Source: Methanorbis rubei
Lineage (GTDB): Archaea; Halobacteriota; Methanomicrobia; Methanomicrobiales; Methanocorpusculaceae
Assembly: GCF_032714495.1 (NCBI RefSeq)
Contig: NZ_JAWDKB010000001.1
Span: forward strand, 307,545-371,544
Reading direction: 5' to 3'
Length of the DNA stretch: 64,000 bases
Shown here: one piece after another, positions 7,979 to 17,350 of the stretch
How positions within the stretch are numbered: position 1 is the stretch's first letter
How the letters are laid out: each line of letters opens with the position of its first letter
Notes under the pieces: model-generated
Database searches by the model: none
Told to the model about the DNA's origin: nothing
Seen by the model: only the letters and a program-made list of their open reading frames with translations
Program-made: the position numbers and the translations under genes

Positions 7979-8551
7979 TTATTTTTTCAATTCCTTTCCA
8001 ACCGAAAATGCCTTTCCGAGGACAGGTCCCTGCCCCACATACAAAAATTTCGCATGATCGTACGAAATTGGCCGCATCGCCGCCACATCGATGTTATTTT
8101 TCTCATCAAGAATACTCTCATCAGCATGCACCGCAAGAATTTCTGCGATGAAGATTGAGTGCGTGCCAATCTCCTGCTGTGACACTACCCTGCACTCAAG
8201 GGACAGCGGGAACTCAGCAATTGTCGGCGCATGCACATGCTTTGCCGGCACAGGTGTGAGGCCGAGGTCAGCAAACTTGTCGGTCTTTCTGCCGCTCGTG
8301 ATTCCGAAGTAATCCGCTTCACGCATCTGACTCTCTGACGGAATGTTCATCGTAAACTCTTTTCGCTCGCACAGCGCTGCATGGCTGTAGCGTCCGGGCC
8401 GGACTGCAATCATTATGTGCGGCGGGTCAGACACCGCAATGCCTGTCCACGACACCGCGAGGCCGTTTGGCTTATCCAAAGAGTCGTACGTGCAGACCAC
8501 CGTCACCGGACAGGGCGGCAGAACCGCATAGGGAGCGAGCTCACGCTTCAT
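7979..8551 (-). CDS. Flavin reductase-like (flavoredoxin family) protein
   Basis: 190 residues of the flavin-reductase domain family that binds FMN. Visible are PCPVTVVCTYD, GLAVSWTGIAVSDPPHIMIAVRP, the core segment FTMNIPSESQMREADYFGITSGRKTDKF, and FPLSLECRV. It is convergent with the Fe-S aldo/keto reductase, with a 5-bp gap between stops. It probably transfers electrons between F420-, NAD- or ferredoxin-linked donors and flavin. The donor cannot be read from the sequence. Confidence 0.88.
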   Translation of the reverse strand: MKRELAPYAVLPPCPVTVVCTYDSLDKPNGLAVSWTGIAVSDPPHIMIAVRPGRYSHAALCERKEFTMNIPSESQMREADYFGITSGRKTDKFADLGLTPVPAKHVHAPTIAEFPLSLECRVVSQQEIGTHSIFIAEILAVHADESILDEKNNIDVAAMRPISYDHAKFLYVGQGPVLGKAFSVGKELKK

Positions 8552-8586
8552 GTAAGTATATTTTTGTGGAAAGGTAATATGTTAGT

Positions 8587-8841
8587 ATGGATAAACACCT
8601 CTACCGCTCTGCATCCAACCGCTGGATTGCAGGTGTCTGCGGAGGCATCGCAGAGTTTACCGGAGTGCCGGCACTGCTCATCCGGCTGCTGTGGATCGGA
8701 CTGAGTATCATTGCACTGCCGATCTCTCTACTGATTGGTATTCTGCTCTATATCGCAGCAATATTTCTTCTTCCAAGCAGCCCGGGCCGGGCTGTTCAGG
8801 ATCCAAACGTGATTGACGCAGAGTTTGAGATAAAGGAGTGA
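8587..8841 (+). CDS. PspC-domain small membrane protein
   Basis: 84 residues. The PspC signature RSASNRWIAGVCGGIAEFTGVP is followed by one long or two short hydrophobic segments (LLIRLLWIGLSIIALPISLL, IGILLYIAAIFLL) and a short acidic tail. The domain is known from phage-shock membrane-stress systems. Alone in archaea its role is unclear. Its TGA lies 4 nt before the next start and its last codons form the ribosome binding site of the next gene. Confidence 0.88.
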   Translation: MDKHLYRSASNRWIAGVCGGIAEFTGVPALLIRLLWIGLSIIALPISLLIGILLYIAAIFLLPSSPGRAVQDPNVIDAEFEIKE

Positions 8842-8845
8842 GAGT

Positions 8846-9454
8846 TTGACGCATCCCCCAAAGGACCAGAATGATCTGACCGAGCCGCCGTTTTATCTGC
8901 CGCAGTTTGAAGCAGCATACCGCTACATCATCGACGAGTATGTGATTGCGCCCCGCGATATGGCGATCTTTATTCCCTGCGCTGTTAGAAAACCCTACAG
9001 CACAAGTCCAAGCCACAAACTGTTTCACAAAATGTTTCGTGAAGTATTTTCTGATCCCTCAGAGTATCATGTGGTGATATTTGGCACCTGCGGAACCGTT
9101 CCCTCAGAGCTTGAGCTGATGTACCCGTTTGCGCATTATCACTACATGCTTGGCAATGTAAAGGATCAGCGCATCAAGGATGATTTTCTGCGCATCGAGA
9201 CGCGGCGTATTGTCGGGTATCTGGAAAAAACGCGGGACATCTACACCAAACGCATCGCTTACTGTATTGGAATATTCCGCGCTGCAATGGAGGCTGCGGT
9301 TGCCGAGACCGGAATTGCTGTTGAGATTTATCCGACGCGTCCGGTGATTGACAAGCTCTATGATGCGGACTGCCCGTTCCCTGAGGGAAGTCTGTCGATG
9401 CAGGAGTATCTTGATGAGTTTTCTTCCGCGCTTGCGGCGATGAGGGATGCGTGA
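8846..9454 (+). CDS. DUF5591 (archaeosine-synthase-like) protein
   Basis: 202 residues with TTG start at 8846, supported by GGAGTG 7 nt upstream. Residues 44-60 read PCAVRKPYSTSPSHKLF, the PCxxxKPYSxSxSH motif of the DUF5591 domain found in archaeosine synthase ArcS and archaeal TGT-related proteins. ArcS converts preQ0 at tRNA position 15 to archaeosine. Here the domain stands alone, without the TGT-like or PUA parts. It may be a split subunit or a paralogue; I cannot decide which. Translationally coupled to pspC before it and yigZ-like after it. Confidence 0.7.
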   Translation: MTHPPKDQNDLTEPPFYLPQFEAAYRYIIDEYVIAPRDMAIFIPCAVRKPYSTSPSHKLFHKMFREVFSDPSEYHVVIFGTCGTVPSELELMYPFAHYHYMLGNVKDQRIKDDFLRIETRRIVGYLEKTRDIYTKRIAYCIGIFRAAMEAAVAETGIAVEIYPTRPVIDKLYDADCPFPEGSLSMQEYLDEFSSALAAMRDA

Positions 9455-9456
9455 AG

Positions 9457-9834
9457 ATGGCGGTTCGCGAGGTTGCTGTTGTCAGGCTCGATGAGAAGAA
9501 GTCGAAGTTTTATGCGCATCTGTATGAGATAGACTCGGTTGAGGATGTTGCCGAAATCCGTGAGATGCATGACCGGCTCTACAAGAAGGCTGCTCACCAC
9601 TGTTATGCGATGGTCTGCGGGAGTGCGAGCGACAGCCGTGCGGATGGTGAGGTGGGGTCTCCGGGCCGGGCGCTTGCCGAGGTGATGGAACGCAATAATC
9701 TTGGTTCGCATGTTTTAATGGTATCAAGAATTTTTGGCGGAATCAAGCTTGGTCCTGCGGGTGTTGCAAGAGCGTTTCGCGAGGCAGGGGCTGGCGCTGT
9801 TGCTGAGTACATGAAGACGCGAAAGCAGTTATAG
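9457..9834 (+). CDS. YigZ/IMPACT family protein
   Basis: 126 residues of the UPF0029/Impact N-terminal fold: EKKSKFYAHLYEIDSVEDV, then AAHHCYAMVCG, DGEVGSPGRALAEVME and VSRIFGGIKLGPAGVARAF. The last is the family hallmark (Y/RxGGxKLGxGGLxRAY). The role in bacteria and eukaryotes is linked to translation control. The archaeal function is unknown. The ATG at 9457 has GAGGGAT upstream; GTG 9451, overlapping the previous stop, is an alternative. Confidence 0.87.
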   Translation: MAVREVAVVRLDEKKSKFYAHLYEIDSVEDVAEIREMHDRLYKKAAHHCYAMVCGSASDSRADGEVGSPGRALAEVMERNNLGSHVLMVSRIFGGIKLGPAGVARAFREAGAGAVAEYMKTRKQL

Positions 9835-9858
9835 CTCACAAGAGGATACTATAGTAGT

Positions 9859-10047
9859 ATGGATAAGTTACGCGGCTGCCCGATGCAGAATGGAAAACAG
9901 TGTTCGGCGGGAGACTGCCAGTGGTGGAATGAGGAGTGGAAGGACTGCACGATGAATGTGGTGGTCCGCTATCTCCGTGCGCAGGATGTCCGTGCGACGT
10001 TTAATCATCCGGTTCCTGCTGAGTTTCTGGAAGGCAGCCGGAAGTAG
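9859..10047 (+). CDS. Small Cys/Trp-rich protein, unknown
   Basis: 62 residues with four cysteines in the first 31: CPMQNGKQC, then CQWWNEEWKDC. The spacing suggests one metal or disulfide site. It ends 2 nt before surE, in the same operon as the YigZ-like gene. I do not recognise a family. The frame is kept open between two tightly spaced genes and begins 24 nt after the previous stop, so it is likely real. Confidence 0.7.
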   Translation: MDKLRGCPMQNGKQCSAGDCQWWNEEWKDCTMNVVVRYLRAQDVRATFNHPVPAEFLEGSRK

Positions 10048-10049
10048 GG

Positions 10050-10841
10050 ATGCGACCGAAGATTCTTCTCACCAACGACGACGGCGTGAACTCGGGCGGT
10101 CTGTGGGCTGCATATGAGGCGATGTCAGCGTTTGCGGAGGTGACGGTGGTTGCTCCTGCGGTTCAGCAGAGTGCTGTCGGGAGATCTATTTCGATTTTTG
10201 AACCGCTGCGGATGAATGAGATGATGATCAACGGCAGGCATGCGTATTCGGTTGAAGGAAGGCCGACGGATGCCCTGCTGCTTGGTCTGTATGGTCTTGA
10301 TCTGAAACCTGATCTTGTGGTGAGCGGTATAAATCTGGGAGAAAATATTTCGTATGAGTCGATCACAACATCAGGGACGGTTGGTGCTGCGATGGAGGCG
10401 GCTAATCAGGGGGTTCCTTCGATTGCATTTTCTCTGCAGATGAGTGATCAGGGAAATAAGTTCACGGACCCAAGGTGTCATCAAACAGATTTTTCTCAGG
10501 CGAAAGAGGTTGTGGGAAAAATTGTGCAGATGTTTCTTTCGACCGGTCTGCCTGCGGGGAGTCATCTGATCAATGTGAATATTCCGTCCTGTGCGATTGA
10601 AGGGTATGAGGTGACGACGCTTGGAACGAGACTGTTTGATACGTATGTGGAGAAACGGATTGATCCCCGCGGCAAGCCGTACTACTGGATCAACGGGGAT
10701 GTTGTGTATATGCCTGAGCCGCACTCGGATGTGACGGCTCTGCGAAACAATCGCGTGTCAATTACGCCGCTTACGCTGGATAACACGGCGTTCTCTGCGT
10801 GCGGCGAGTTGCGCGAGATGCTTTTAGGGCAGAATTTTTAA
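10050..10841 (+). CDS. surE: 5'/3'-nucleotidase SurE
   Basis: 263 residues. Metal-dependent nucleoside monophosphate phosphatase. The N-terminal ILLTNDDG motif gives the acidic pair D10-D11. QQSAVGRSIS carries the conserved Ser, and VVSGINLGENIS the conserved Asn. The length matches the family. ATG follows the upstream stop by 2 nt. Last gene of the pspC-DUF5591-yigZ-surE run. Confidence 0.95.
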   Translation: MRPKILLTNDDGVNSGGLWAAYEAMSAFAEVTVVAPAVQQSAVGRSISIFEPLRMNEMMINGRHAYSVEGRPTDALLLGLYGLDLKPDLVVSGINLGENISYESITTSGTVGAAMEAANQGVPSIAFSLQMSDQGNKFTDPRCHQTDFSQAKEVVGKIVQMFLSTGLPAGSHLINVNIPSCAIEGYEVTTLGTRLFDTYVEKRIDPRGKPYYWINGDVVYMPEPHSDVTALRNNRVSITPLTLDNTAFSACGELREMLLGQNF

Positions 10842-10971
10842 TTTTTTTTTGGTTTGATATGATTTGTATTTGTTCTGTTTCGCTCACGAAAAATATGTGG
10901 TACCACAAAAAATTAGTTGATTTTTCGGAAGAAAGGAACCGATTGAGTGGCAGATGAGCTGGATAAATATC

Positions 10972-11009
10972 TGAAACGCGAATAGTGCAAATAAAAAATC
11001 ACCAATCCC
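10972..11009. repeat. Family A solo left arm (copy 2)
   Basis: TGAAACGCGAATAG followed by TGCAAATAAAAAATCACCAAT matches the left arm of family A elements, but no right arm follows in the 237 bp between surE and the permease. It is a decayed or truncated copy. The rest of the gap holds nothing I can name. Confidence 0.55.
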
Positions 11010-11078
11010 CTTTTCTCACCACTCATCGATTTACATTTTCAGAAAAATAAAATTATTTCATGGTATCAAACAGTCATC

Positions 11079-12317
11079 TCACAAAGAAGACATCATCCAT
11101 ATCCACAGAATAAACACCGTCGCAGACACTATCGTCAGCGGGACTCCGATTCTGAAATACTGCCAGAAGGTCATCGTCTGACCGCGCTTCTCTGCATTCT
11201 GAATGATAATCACCGAACTTGCCGCACCAAGAATCGTCAGTCCTCCTGAGACCGTACTTCCCGCAGCAAGCGTCAGATACATTGACATGGGGGCTCCAGC
11301 CGCCTCCAGCACCGGAAGGACCAGCGCCACATACGGAACATTTGATACGAGCTGCGGCACCAAAAGGCTCACCACAAACAGCATCGGCATTGATGTTGTA
11401 AACGACTCAGGCAAAAACGACTGAATCACTCCCGTGTTCCAGACTGCAGCCATCAGAACAAACATCGACACAAAGAACACCAGCGTGCTCCAGTCAATAC
11501 CCCGCACCAACTCGGCCCTTCTCTTTGAAAAGATAAGCAGCGGCAGAGCAGCAGCAGCGGCAATTGCCACCATCGGAAGCTCGTATCCAAGCATCGACGT
11601 AACCACCCGCAGACCGATCACAACAAACATCAGCACAAGTGACAGCTTCACCAGCCACTCCAGTTTCAGATCCTCAGGCTCCTTCGTATCAGGACCAACC
11701 TTCAGCAGAGCCTCCCCGTTTGGGAGCCGCCAGATCATCAGCCGGTAGAGAACATACAGGCTCACCATCGCCGGAACAAACAGATAGATGAAGAAATTCA
11801 CAAACGAATCAGGGATTCCGCCTGACATTGCTATCAGCAGTACCTGCGGGTTTCCGATCGGCGTCATCACACTGCCGAACGTCACCGCTGCCGCAAGAGC
11901 CACCAGCATTCTTGTCACCGGAATATCAAAATGTCTGGCACAGTACAACGCCACCGGCGTTCCGATAATTGCCACCGTATCATTCATCAGAAACGCTGAT
12001 GTTCCAGCCATCAGAAAAATAAACCACAACATCACCTGACGACGGGTTTTTGCCTTTGAGAACACCGAAACCGACGTCGTGTGCAAAAGTCCGGATCGCT
12101 CCATAGCAACCCCCAACACAAACACGCCGAACAAAAACACAATCAGCTGCACATTCACTGACGCAACTGCATCAGGAATACTGATAGATCCGGTCAAAAG
12201 TGCTGCAACAGCACCACCTGTCATCACTACCCAGATGGGGAGCCGGACTCTTCCCACCCGCCGAACCACAATCAGCACAAAGACAACTGCAAGGATTGCA
12301 ACTGCAACCGGAAACAT
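11079..12317 (-). CDS. ArsB/NhaD/SLC13-type ion permease
   Basis: 412 residues with about 11 hydrophobic segments. Internal duplicated re-entrant motifs typical of the IT superfamily are visible: MAGTSAFLMNDTVAIIGTPVAL with VTFGSVMTPIGNPQVLLIAMSGG in the first half, and PQLVSNVPYVALVLP with GSTVSGGLTILGAASSVIIIQNAE in the second. It transports an anion or a cation; the substrate (arsenite, dicarboxylate, sodium) cannot be told. It is followed 6 nt upstream on the same strand by the small anchored protein, so the two are probably co-transcribed. Confidence 0.85.
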   Translation of the reverse strand: MFPVAVAILAVVFVLIVVRRVGRVRLPIWVVMTGGAVAALLTGSISIPDAVASVNVQLIVFLFGVFVLGVAMERSGLLHTTSVSVFSKAKTRRQVMLWFIFLMAGTSAFLMNDTVAIIGTPVALYCARHFDIPVTRMLVALAAAVTFGSVMTPIGNPQVLLIAMSGGIPDSFVNFFIYLFVPAMVSLYVLYRLMIWRLPNGEALLKVGPDTKEPEDLKLEWLVKLSLVLMFVVIGLRVVTSMLGYELPMVAIAAAAALPLLIFSKRRAELVRGIDWSTLVFFVSMFVLMAAVWNTGVIQSFLPESFTTSMPMLFVVSLLVPQLVSNVPYVALVLPVLEAAGAPMSMYLTLAAGSTVSGGLTILGAASSVIIIQNAEKRGQTMTFWQYFRIGVPLTIVSATVFILWIWMMSSL

Positions 12318-12323
12318 TCTCTC

Positions 12324-12623
12324 TTACTCGCGGGAAATACTCACCAGATCAATTGGTTTGTAATGCCCCCGGTACAAAGAACCGTCCGATGTATTCAGAA
12401 CTCCGATAAATGAAACACGCATCCCTTCACCATACTCCGCAGGAACACCGGACATCGGGATATAGAGTGTACCGTCATCTCCAGAAATTGCCATTCCGCC
12501 TCCGAGAACCTCCACAGTTCCCGTAACAGAAAACTCCTCAGTCTTTGGCATGCTCACATACCACACGCAGAGCACACAGGCGACCACAAGAACTACACCG
12601 GCAATTGTATTCTTCCTTGACAT
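12324..12623 (-). CDS. Small membrane-anchored protein, unknown
   Basis: 99 residues. One N-terminal hydrophobic segment (residues 6-23, TIAGVVLVVACVLCVWYV) is followed by a beta-rich soluble part with an IPMSGVPAEYGEGMRVSFIGV stretch suggestive of an OB-like barrel. That fold is a guess. It lies between alba and the permease on the same strand with short gaps (9 and 6 nt). Confidence 0.6.
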   Translation of the reverse strand: MSRKNTIAGVVLVVACVLCVWYVSMPKTEEFSVTGTVEVLGGGMAISGDDGTLYIPMSGVPAEYGEGMRVSFIGVLNTSDGSLYRGHYKPIDLVSISRE

Positions 12624-12632
12624 AGTACCAAA

Positions 12633-12899
12633 TCAGGATTTTATGAGAATTATCTCGATGCACGAGACATTTGACGGACCATTATCAGTTTCAATCCGAT
12701 CAGTAGAGGTGGTTACACTCTGCTTGACCACATTCGGAAGAAACTGGCGGACCACAATCTCCGCCGTATCCACTGCACGAACAATGGCCTTGCCGCGTGC
12801 TTTTACAATCACCTCGGCATTGTCGGCGTTGAACTGCGTCACCACAGCAAGCACGTAGTTCATCACCGGCTTGTTTCCAATCAGGACTATATTATCCAT
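12633..12899 (-). CDS. albA: DNA/RNA-binding protein Alba
   Basis: 88 residues, the standard Alba length. [18 protein letters not shown] opens the fold, [17 protein letters not shown] carries the basic loop, and an IEIILIKS strand closes it. Alba dimers coat archaeal chromatin and also bind RNA. First gene of a three-gene minus-strand run with the small anchored protein and the permease. Confidence 0.95.
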   Translation of the reverse strand: MDNIVLIGNKPVMNYVLAVVTQFNADNAEVIVKARGKAIVRAVDTAEIVVRQFLPNVVKQSVTTSTDRIETDNGPSNVSCIEIILIKS

Positions 12900-13010
12900 C
12901 TTCTATGTATAATGTATAAGTTAATCAGATATATTTCATCGCTTCCCATTTTTCCGTTTTGGTATATCGAAAAAATTATGGGAATTATTTTGTTTCTTCC
13001 CGCATCTTTT

Positions 13011-14030
13011 TCAGAAATACTTCTTGGTATGGAGAAGTTCTGCATTCAGGACCGATGCACCCGCGGCTCCGCGGATGGTGTTGTGTCCCATTGCCACGAA
13101 TCTGATACCGTCACGAACACGTCCGACAGAGACCGTCATGCCGTTGCCACGGTTTCTGTCGAGACGTGGCTGCGGGCGGTCTGCCTGCTCAAGGTACTGC
13201 ACGGTTTTTGCCGGCTGGGTCGGAAGTCCGGAGAACGGCGGCTGCCATGACTTGAATGCCTCGATAACTTCCGCGGGAGTTGCCGCAAGATCAATCCAGA
13301 CGTTGAGCGTGTGGCCGTCGATTACTGCGACGCGGTTACAGGATGCAGACACGCTAAACGGAGCGCCGGTAACTTTTGCGCCGTCAAATGTTCCGAGAAT
13401 TTTGTTTGCTTCGCGTGCAATTTTTTCTTCTTCAGATCCGATGTACGGGATGACGTTGTCGTAAATGCTGAATGCCGGAACTCCGTCAAAGCCTGCTCCG
13501 GAAATTGCCTGAAGGGTTGCCACCTGAATGCTCTTGAACGGGAACTTCATGAGCGGGGCAAGTGCGGTTGCAAGCATAATTGTTGAACAATTCGGGTTGG
13601 TGACAATGAAACCCTCGCGGTTGTGATTTTTCCTCTGCAGATCAATCAGAGTTGCATGCTCAGGGTTGACTTCTGCGATCATGAGCGGGACGTCAGACGC
13701 CATCCGGTGAGAGCTTGCGTTGCTGAAAACACCAACACCCGCGTCTGCAATCTCAGACTCAAGTGTTGTTGCAATGTCTGCCGGAAGTGCGGAAAAGACA
13801 ATGTCACAGTCCTTTACTGCGTCGACTGTTGTCGGTGACACGACGAGATCGTTTACTGAGTCAGGGAACGGAGAGTCAAGCCGCCAGTTGACCACTGAGC
13901 CGTAGATTTTTCCGGCTGACCGTTCCGATGCCGTCAGCGTTGTCAGGGAAAACCACGGATGGTCTGCCAGAAGCTGTACAAAGCGCTGACCGACCGCGCC
14001 TGTTGCTCCAAGAATACCAACATTAACCAT
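13011..14030 (-). CDS. asd: Aspartate-semialdehyde dehydrogenase
   Basis: 339 residues. Reduces aspartyl phosphate to aspartate semialdehyde with NADPH, the substrate of Hom at 3.4 kb. The Rossmann fold VGILGATGAVGQRFVQLL starts at residue 4. The catalytic cysteine is C148 in FIVTNPNCSTIML. The segment SGAGFDGVPAFSIYDNVIPYI is typical of the archaeal/fungal-type enzyme. It stands alone between alba and the AddAB-like pair. Confidence 0.95.
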   Translation of the reverse strand: MVNVGILGATGAVGQRFVQLLADHPWFSLTTLTASERSAGKIYGSVVNWRLDSPFPDSVNDLVVSPTTVDAVKDCDIVFSALPADIATTLESEIADAGVGVFSNASSHRMASDVPLMIAEVNPEHATLIDLQRKNHNREGFIVTNPNCSTIMLATALAPLMKFPFKSIQVATLQAISGAGFDGVPAFSIYDNVIPYIGSEEEKIAREANKILGTFDGAKVTGAPFSVSASCNRVAVIDGHTLNVWIDLAATPAEVIEAFKSWQPPFSGLPTQPAKTVQYLEQADRPQPRLDRNRGNGMTVSVGRVRDGIRFVAMGHNTIRGAAGASVLNAELLHTKKYF

Positions 14031-14068
14031 GGAATATTCATTCGCTTTGCCGGATATTGATGCTTTGC

Positions 14069-17000
14069 TTACTCGTCCCCAAACACTCTCGTAATCTCTT
14101 CATCAGAGACTGCAATCTCCCATACTTCCCCGCTGTGCGCGAAGTACACGCATGCGGAAGGCGTCACAGAAAATAATTTCTCCACGGCAGCCGCATAGAG
14201 AAAAACCTGTCTTTGGTACTGTGCGAGAGTCTCTTTCTCCGCCGAACTCATCTTTCCTGATTTGTAGTCGATCACACGCAGACTGCCGTCCTGATATCTG
14301 ACGAGCCGATCAATCACGCCGGTAAGCTGCTTTCCCATAATTTCTACGGAAAACGGCAGCTCGCAGAACTCCTCGGCTGCGTTCTGCATGATCTCTGAGT
14401 TCAGGAATTCTGCGTACGCCTCCCTGATCTGCTGTTCGGCAGCTGCATCAAGCCGGTGCTTTCTGCACAGCATTGATGCGTCCTGTCCCTGAAACACTGC
14501 ATGCAGAACGATTCCATAGATGGTGTCTGGCGTTGCCTGCTCACTCATGCGAGCGTGATTCATTGCAGTTGCTGAGGCAGATCGCAGTCGCAGCCGCGGC
14601 TGCGGCGACTCGGTCTCTTCCCGCACCGCATATGAGTATCCCAAAGGAGCGGCAGGACAGCAGAGCGTGTTGATCTCATCAGCTGCCGATGCTGTTCCTG
14701 AAGTCACCGAAATTTCGATGATTGTTTCGTCAGAAAATATTGAGAATGACTGCGCATGCTCAGCTGGCAGCAAATATTCAGACAACCATTGTGCCCTGCT
14801 GTTTTTTTGCGGGAAACTTTTTCCTTTCACGTATGAAAGGATCAGATGATCCTTCGCCCGCGTCATCGCAACATAGAAGAGTCGTTTTCGTTCGGCAATC
14901 TCTTTTGCTCCCCTCGTCTCCTTCGTAAACATTCGCACGAATGTGTCCGCAGATTTTTCTCCGGCACCATGCATCCGCATCGAAAGTCCGATGCCAAGCG
15001 TTTTGTCAAGCACCAGTCCGGTTCCGGGAGAGGATGTGTTTTTGTCAAGGTTTGCGAGGATCACAACCGGAAACTCAAGACCCTTTGAAGCATGGACCGT
15101 CATAATGCGCACCGCATTTCCATCCGGCAAGTCGATTTGCGCCTCGCTTTCACTGATCTCTTCTTCAGCTCCGGTTGCAAGCATTCGTACAAACTCAGGA
15201 AGCGGCAGTGACCGCTTCCGAGTCTGTGCCCTGGCAAGTCCTGTCAGCTTCTCAAGATTTGCAAGGATGAACTTTCCTCCGGGCATTCCTCCATACACCG
15301 CATACATTCCTGCTTCACGAAGAACCCGCCGCAGAAATTCCGGTACCGCCTCCCGCATCGAAAAGTTCTGCCATCTGCGAATCTGTGTCATTGCCCTGGC
15401 AATTCTTGATTCAGGATGCTCCTTTGCATGCCTGATTACCCTGCCGTAGTAGCTGCCGCCGCCGGTAATACAGAGATCTGCATCCGAGATGCCGAAGTAC
15501 GGCGAGCGCAGCACTCCGTAGAGTGCAATGTCATCACCCATTCCGGTAATCACCGACAAAAGCAGCATCATGTCGACTACCTCCTGTGACCCGTAAAATC
15601 CCTGACTCTTGTAGATGCTGTAAGGAACTCCCGTCTCCCGCAGGGCATGCTCGATCAGTGCCTGGGTGTTTCGCGTCTCAAGAAGAATCGCCATATCCCC
15701 AAACTGTGCAGGCCGAAGGCCGCACCCGTCGCGGACCATGACGCCTGACGCAACTATCTCTTGGATTTTTGCCGCGATCATTCGTGCTTCAAGAAGTGCA
15801 GAGGGTGCTGAGTCGTCAGGAATGGTTTCAAGAATCTGTACCGTTCCTGTGTCGCAGACGCGCGGAGGAGATACAGAAATCGGATCATACCCGACATCCC
15901 ATGCCTCGGCTGAGTTTGCAAACAGTTTTGCAAACAGATAGTTCACGACACCGAGAATTTCCTTTGTGCTGCGGAAGCTCACGTCGAGTGCGACCGGATC
16001 GGTTTTGCAGGAGACGGCAACTCTCTCCTGCATCGCGTTCACCTCGCAGATGTCTGCGTTGCGGAATGCATAGATCGACTGCTTCGGATCCCCGACCAGA
16101 AATATCGCGTCATTGGACGGGTCAAGTGCTCCGACAATCCGCCAGATAATTGCAGACTGCGCAGGATCAGTATCCTGCACCTCGTCCACCAGAATGTACG
16201 AAAATCTCTTTCTCAGTACTTTTTGCACCTGATCTTTTTCGGTGAGGTTGCCTGCAAGCCGGATAAGATCCTCAAAGTCAAGAGCATTTCTCTGTTGCTT
16301 TTCTCGCTGATACCTTGCATGTACCTCGCGTGTGATGCGGCCGAGGGCAGCGATGACGTTCACGCTTTCTTCGGTGAACGGATCTTCCTCGCTTGGAAGA
16401 TATGACCAGCCGCTTGGAAAACTGTCGCAGGATTTTTTCAGAGTCGCAAATGACTCGCGGAACCTGATGAGATCCTCGCCGAACACTCCTTTGCTGCCGA
16501 GAGTTTTTCCGGTCTTTGTTCCGTTCGCTGCTTTGAGTGCCGCGACCGCAGCACAAAACTCTTCTTCGTCTGCCTCGCACAAAATTTCAAGAGACTGCCG
16601 GACCGCTCTCAGATATTTTCCGCCGGTGTCATCAACTCTGCTGTAGAGTTCCGCAAACACTTTCAGTTCACTGATAGATTTTTTTGTGGAAGGATCAGCG
16701 AAGAAAATTTTCTGATGCTCGCGGACTGCGTCTGTCATCAACTGCCGCCAGCGTGTGATGCAGAATTTTTTTTCTTCCGCATTTGTCGGGAAGAATTTTT
16801 CAAATTCTGTGTACTGCGGCAGAAGTTCTGCGACAATTTTTTCCAGAGACGAAACATCCGCAAACAAGAATGATGCATCCTCATACAAAAATTCAGGCGG
16901 CCGCATCAGAACATTTCTGATGGAAATTGTTGTCAGCACCTGCTTTTCCATCTCATCAAGAATCTCAAACCCGGGGTCGATGCCTGCGTCAAGAGCGAAC

Positions 17001-17350
17001 TCTCTCAGAATCGCGGCACAAAATCCATGGAAGGTGGTAATTGCTGCGCGGAAAAATTCGTCAAGAATTTCTGTCCAGAACAAATACTCGTCCGCAGTCT
17101 CCGCGGCCTCTGCAAGTCCGCGGATGTCGGCCTCAATCCTCTCCCGCATCTCTGCTGCGGCTTTCTCGGTAAATGTCAGCGCCAGAATATCCGAGACACT
17201 TGCCGAGCCTGTTTTCTCCCGAAGATAGGAGAGCAGCATCTGATAGCGTCTGCTCAAAAGAAATGTCTTGCCGGTTCCTGCTCCCGCAGTCACGCAGAGA
17301 CTTTTTCCCATAGAGAGGGCTTCTCTCTGCCGCTCTGTTAACTCCACCAT
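14069..17350 (-). CDS. addA: AddA-like UvrD-type helicase-nuclease
   Basis: 1093 residues. SF1A helicase motifs in order: Walker A TAGAGTGKTF (about 21-30), LTFTEKAAAEMRERI, DEVQDTDPAQSAI, GDPKQSIYAFRNADI, MTVHASKGLEFPVVILANLD and RLFYVAMTRAKDHLILS. The C-terminus has a PD-(D/E)XK nuclease, LTGVIDRLVRYQDGSLRVIDYKSGK, so both motor and nuclease are present as in bacterial AddA. It should resect double-strand breaks together with the next gene. The ATG follows the AddB-like stop directly (TAAATG), so the pair is one operon. This bacterial-style complex is uncommon in archaea, which normally use HerA-NurA with Mre11-Rad50. Confidence 0.88.
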   Translation of the reverse strand: MVELTERQREALSMGKSLCVTAGAGTGKTFLLSRRYQMLLSYLREKTGSASVSDILALTFTEKAAAEMRERIEADIRGLAEAAETADEYLFWTEILDEFFRAAITTFHGFCAAILREFALDAGIDPGFEILDEMEKQVLTTISIRNVLMRPPEFLYEDASFLFADVSSLEKIVAELLPQYTEFEKFFPTNAEEKKFCITRWRQLMTDAVREHQKIFFADPSTKKSISELKVFAELYSRVDDTGGKYLRAVRQSLEILCEADEEEFCAAVAALKAANGTKTGKTLGSKGVFGEDLIRFRESFATLKKSCDSFPSGWSYLPSEEDPFTEESVNVIAALGRITREVHARYQREKQQRNALDFEDLIRLAGNLTEKDQVQKVLRKRFSYILVDEVQDTDPAQSAIIWRIVGALDPSNDAIFLVGDPKQSIYAFRNADICEVNAMQERVAVSCKTDPVALDVSFRSTKEILGVVNYLFAKLFANSAEAWDVGYDPISVSPPRVCDTGTVQILETIPDDSAPSALLEARMIAAKIQEIVASGVMVRDGCGLRPAQFGDMAILLETRNTQALIEHALRETGVPYSIYKSQGFYGSQEVVDMMLLLSVITGMGDDIALYGVLRSPYFGISDADLCITGGGSYYGRVIRHAKEHPESRIARAMTQIRRWQNFSMREAVPEFLRRVLREAGMYAVYGGMPGGKFILANLEKLTGLARAQTRKRSLPLPEFVRMLATGAEEEISESEAQIDLPDGNAVRIMTVHASKGLEFPVVILANLDKNTSSPGTGLVLDKTLGIGLSMRMHGAGEKSADTFVRMFTKETRGAKEIAERKRLFYVAMTRAKDHLILSYVKGKSFPQKNSRAQWLSEYLLPAEHAQSFSIFSDETIIEISVTSGTASAADEINTLCCPAAPLGYSYAVREETESPQPRLRLRSASATAMNHARMSEQATPDTIYGIVLHAVFQGQDASMLCRKHRLDAAAEQQIREAYAEFLNSEIMQNAAEEFCELPFSVEIMGKQLTGVIDRLVRYQDGSLRVIDYKSGKMSSAEKETLAQYQRQVFLYAAAVEKLFSVTPSACVYFAHSGEVWEIAVSDEEITRVFGDE

